Assembly (NCBI GenBank): GCA_964036315.1
Contig: OZ038478.1
Coordinates: 142,111,988 to 142,175,987 of the forward strand
Direction: 5' to 3'
Length of the DNA stretch: 64,000 nt
From: Acanthosepion esculentum
Lineage: Eukaryota > Mollusca > Cephalopoda > Sepiida > Sepiidae
Positions 60,411 through 64,000 of the stretch are shown here, piece by piece (position 1 is the first letter of the stretch; each line of letters starts with the position of its first letter). Made by a program: the position numbers and the translations under genes. Under the pieces are notes generated by a model. The model was not told the DNA's origin, made no database searches, and worked only from the letters and a program-made list of their open reading frames with translations.

Positions 60411-62579
60411 AACAAGCTGGAAATCAGGAACCAAAGAGGCAATGGTTGTAGCTTAACTAATACAATTTATATATAGGAATATTGTATGAAGTGCATAATA
60501 CAAATGGTGGTATGAAGAAAACAATTCAAAATCCAAACTAAAACATTTGTAAAATTGGAATGATGGAATACATAATAGTCATGGTTGCAATTTAATGCAA
60601 CCACAGTTTCATGCCTAAATAATATAAATTATAAATTGTAATATTGCATATAATGAATGATAATAATGATAGCATGAAGCAAAACAATTCAAAATCCTTA
60701 CTAAAACATTTGTAAAATTAGAATGATGTAATACATCCTAGTCACGGTGACAACAACATGCAACCCCAGTTTCAAGCCTAACTAATTCAATTTATATATT
60801 GGAATATTGCATGTAATGCATAACAATAATGACGGCACGAAGCAAAACAATTCAAAATCCTAACTAAACTATTAGTAAAGTTGGTATGATGGAATACATT
60901 ATACTCATGGTGGCAACATAATGCAACCATATGTTCAAGCTTAATTAACATAATTTATATATTGGAATAGTACATGAAATGCCTAATAATAATGACGGCA
61001 TGAAGCAAAACAATTCAAAATCCTAAAACATTTGTAAAATTGGAATTATGGAATACATGATAGTCACGGTGGCAATATAATGCAATCACAGTTTCATGCC
61101 TAACTTATACAAAGTATATATTGAAACGTTGCATGTAATGCATAAAAATGATGATGGGGTGGCATGAAGCAGAACAATGCAATCTCCTAACTAAAACATT
61201 TGTAAAATTGGCATGATGGAATACATTATGGCCACGCCTAACTAATAAAAGTTATATTTTGTAATATTGCATGTACTGCATGATACAAATGACGACATTA
61301 TTCACGGTGGCAACGTAATGCCACCCAATTTACAAACATAACTAATACAATTTATTATCCGTCTATATTTCTGAGATGAGGTATTATGTACACTATTTAA
61401 ATTATTCGGACTATTGTCCTCATCTTTGTCGCCATATTTATTACAACGTTTCGGCCGTTGTACGCTCTGGCCTTCTTCAGGTGGTTGGAATGTCGAACTG
61501 AACCCTTTATTTCGTTCTCTGGTGAAGACTGTTCTAGTTCCACGTGCCATGTTTAATGGTTGTCAGTTATCTCCTGTTAATTTCTCTCTGTAAGTTATCC
61601 ACTGACTTAACTGGATATAGAACTCACACACTTTGGGTCCTGTCACTATATCTAACCGACCACTTTATCCACTGTACCTTGTGTCCTTCAGGACATCTGT
61701 CAATGAGTTTCTGGGTATTATAAACCTAATGTCTGAGCAACGATTTTTTACAAGTGCTCATATTACAGTTTCTTGCTGCTATCATTGCATGTTTTTACTA
61801 GAGCATATATTGCAATTTTTGTTGTTATTATTTCTTTTCTCTGGCAATCCTTATTACTGGTTCCCATATTGTATTCATTTCTATGCTTGGTCGGCTCAGG
61901 AGATTCCAGCCAAACTAATACAATTTATATATTGGAATATTGCATGTAATGTATAACAATAATGACGACATGAAGCAAAACAATTCAAAATCCTAACAAA
62001 AGAATTTTTAAAATTGGAATGATGGAATACATCATAGGCACGGTGACAACATAATTCAACCCTAGTTTTAAGCCAAACTAAGTCAATTTTTATATTGGAA
62101 TATTGTATGTTATACATAATAATAATGACGGCATCATTCACGGAGGCAATATAATGCAGCCCCATTTACAAGCTGAACTAATACAATTTATATATTGGAA
62201 TGCTGCATGTCATGCTTAATAATAATGCCGACATCAAGCAACACACTCCAAATTTTAAAACATTTATAAAATTGGAATAATTTAATACATTATGGTCACG
62301 ATGTCAACATAATGCAAGCAGAGCTTCAAACCTAACTAATACAATTTATATATTGGAGTATTGCATGTAATGCATAACAATAATGATGGCATGAAGCAAG
62401 ACAATTCGAAATCCTAACTAAAACATTGTAACATTGGAATGAGGGAATACATTATAGTCACCGTGGCAAAATAATGCAACTCCAAGTTCAAGCCTAAATA
62501 ATACAATTCATATATTTGAATATTGCATGTTATGCATAATAATAATGACGCATTATTCCCGGTGGTAACGTTATGACAT
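60411..62579 (+). repeat. Satellite array, 163-bp period with short variants
   Basis: The word ggaatattgcatg (with variants) recurs at about 60474, 60638, 60801, 60964, 61123, 61261, 61934, 62097, 62197, 62355 and 62517. Spacing is mostly 158-164 bases, with shorter monomers of about 138 and 100. The ~100-base monomers share one internal deletion, joining gacgacat directly to tattcacgg. Monomers differ by 10-20 percent by eye, so the array is old. A retroposon interrupts it at 61356-61912. Confidence 0.9.
61356..61912 (-). mobile_element. tRNA-like retroposon, 557 bp, with 16-bp target duplication
   Basis: The insertion lies between two copies of aactaatacaatttat (61340-61355 and 61913-61928), which occurs once in an uninterrupted monomer, so the element boundaries are exact. 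On the minus strand: 5' domain of ~220 bp, tRNA-like block, body with cacctgaagaaggcc and ggccgaaacgttg, tail ending tatagacggata. There is no poly-A. Long target duplications of this kind are typical of LINE-driven retroposition. Confidence 0.88.
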
Positions 62580-63275
62580 TTGAGGATCCTCAAACAGGTA
62601 GCATCACCGGCAAGTTTAAAGCGATGGGGAGTGCAGGTGTCACCCTCCTGCTGGTTGTGTGGTGATTATGGAAACCTGAGCCACATACTGTCATCCTGCC
62701 TGAAACCGCTACAGTACACCTGGTACACATTCAAACATAACTTGGTTATGGATGTCGTGTCAGCAGCTACGAGAAGTGCTAGTATACCCTCGACGGACCT
62801 GCGATAGATTGCCTTTCTGAAGCAAGGTGTGACTGACACAAAGCAGAAGACCAGGTTGGAGAACTCAAGGAAATGGGAGGGTTGGTTAATGTTACTGCCA
62901 GTGGAGGTTATTGTGTCTGGACTGAGACATCTGTTGCTTGGCGAACTGACAGTGGCATGTGAAAAAGGGATTGAAGAGGCTCATGAAAGAAAGCTGCTTC
63001 GGTATGAGAAACAGGTGGCTGAAGTCAGTGAGAGAGTATATGGCTGCACCCTGGTGCCATTTGAGGTTGGACCTAGAGGATTTTCTTCTGCCTCCATAAA
63101 AAGATTCCTCAAGTGTGCCGGTATCCGAAAGTCGAATAAGGTGATAAAGACTTGTGGTGAAAAAGCTGTGGAGGGCAGTGCATGGATTACCCAGAAATAC
63201 TTTTCGAATCGCATCCAGCTAACATATACCGCCGGTTGCAACGTAACATCATCCAGCTGTGGGGAGAGGTACTGA
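62580..63275 (+). pseudogene. R2/NeSL-type LINE, C-terminal zinc knuckle and restriction-like endonuclease region
   Basis: One frame with a single in-frame stop at 62805-62807. First part: SPSCWLCGDYGNLSHILSSC, the CCHC knuckle that precedes the endonuclease in R2/NeSL-like proteins. Second part: LLLGELTVACEKGIEEAHE and RKLLRYEKQVAEV, matching the ELT..E...A.ERK..KY block of the PD-(D/E)XK-type nuclease, then PFEVGPRGFSSASIKRFL. The segment that would hold the nuclease's first Asp (a RPD box) appears deleted. The element starts abruptly at the satellite edge, so it is a 5'-truncated copy. Confidence 0.75.
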
Positions 63276-63359
63276 GCTTAATGGGTCGAACCTTTTTTAA
63301 AGCACGGTGCTCAGCTGAAGATTGCAGCTGGTCTGGAGCACTTGATGTGTACATGTGTT

Positions 63360-63366
<7 letters not shown>

Positions 63367-63448
<82 letters not shown>
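63367..63448. repeat. (TA)n microsatellite
   Basis: About 39 TA units. Confidence 0.95.
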
Positions 63449-63450
<2 letters not shown>

Positions 63451-63469
63451 GTATGTGCATTTAGCCAGA

Positions 63470-63824
63470 ATGTTTTCATTGATGCATGTTTCATTAAATA
63501 ATATAGATAAGTTTTGTCTATTTATTTTATGTAAATTCTTTTCACATTATCTGATAAGCTTAATAACATTATCATTGAAAGATGAAAGAAAATCACCATA
63601 TTAATATATATTTTTTAATCCTATATATGCTTTCGGCCATTATCAAAGATGACAATTACATTTCAATACATTAAACAATACATGGACAAAACAATAATGA
63701 TAGCTTATTTTTGTTGACATGAAAGATTTCCAAACAACGACAATTCGTGCATCCGAGGCGCTGGACGTCCACATGACGACGCGAGAGTGAAAACGAGATG
63801 TAGTAAGTATGTGAAGTCGTTGGA

Positions 63825-63830
<6 letters not shown>
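63470..63830 (+). repeat. Third copy of the window-opening repeat
   Basis: Collinear with 785-1180, from gatgcatgtttcattaa to gtgaaaacgagat, lacking about 12 bases at the cggccatt block. It is followed by a (TA)n tract (63826-63890), as is the copy at 785-1185. Confidence 0.8.

Positions 63831-63891
<61 letters not shown>
63826..63891. repeat. (TA)n microsatellite
   Basis: About 32 TA units near the right edge of the window. Confidence 0.95.
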
Positions 63892-63892
<1 letters not shown>

Positions 63893-64000
63893 TATGAAAG
63901 GATTACTTAACGTTTTAAATCTCAATTTCTATCCCGATATCAATGTTTCCTAGTAAAATTTCCAGGCATCATTGTTTTGAATGGGATTTCCAATCTTTTC

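Overview
The window looks like intergenic or intronic DNA from a metazoan nuclear genome, most probably a cephalopod mollusc such as an octopus. The case for this is very long TA, TA/TG and GATA microsatellites, many degenerate Tc1/mariner copies, tRNA-like SINEs, Jockey/CR1-like LINEs and a Penelope-like element. The species is an inference, because no host protein-coding gene, mitochondrial gene or other taxonomic marker was found. Nearly every recognisable open frame belongs to a mobile element. The long Tyr/Ile, Tyr/Met and Cys/Val frames are translated microsatellites.

Layout. 1-1040 is a palindromic repeat enclosing a 358-bp direct-repeat unit with hammerhead-ribozyme relics and a tRNA-like box. 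3300-5160 is a collapsed LTR retroelement with a gag remnant. 6052-7322 is a Tc1 element with both terminal inverted repeats (TIRs). 9371-9489 is a full-length 5S rRNA-like sequence. 10395-10995 is a SINE dimer. 13860-14670 holds mariner and Tc1 fragments. 15100-18040 is a degenerate LINE. 19209-19941, 23641-24391 and 38850-39627 are three copies of a Helitron-like family. 24460-25325 is a mariner derivative with very long inverted arms. 27801-28073 is a piggyBac-type MITE. 28200-30660 and 36430-37542 hold three more mariner remnants. An assembly gap of 200 N lies at 21878-22077.

The centrepiece is 47219-55880: two head-to-tail, almost identical copies of a Penelope-like retroelement. The left copy is cut off inside its ORF. 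The right copy is full length with an intact 728-residue reverse transcriptase/GIY-YIG endonuclease protein. Near the end of each copy I can fold a complete type I hammerhead ribozyme (50957-51023 and 55778-55844). Its core carries a paired change, U3/A8 in place of C3/G8. The two predicted cleavage sites are 4821 nt apart, exactly one element unit, so ribozyme cleavage of the tandem transcript would release a unit-length RNA beginning 182 nt before the ORF.

To the right lie a Helitron-like terminus (56002), a well-preserved LINE reverse-transcriptase C terminus (57034-57605, minus), a second and older Penelope-like C terminus (58679-59125, minus), a Tc1 N-terminal fragment, and a 163-bp-period satellite (60411-62579). 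The satellite is interrupted by a 557-bp retroposon with a clean 16-bp target duplication. The window ends with the C-terminal part of an R2/NeSL-type (restriction-like endonuclease) LINE and another copy of the repeat that opens the window.
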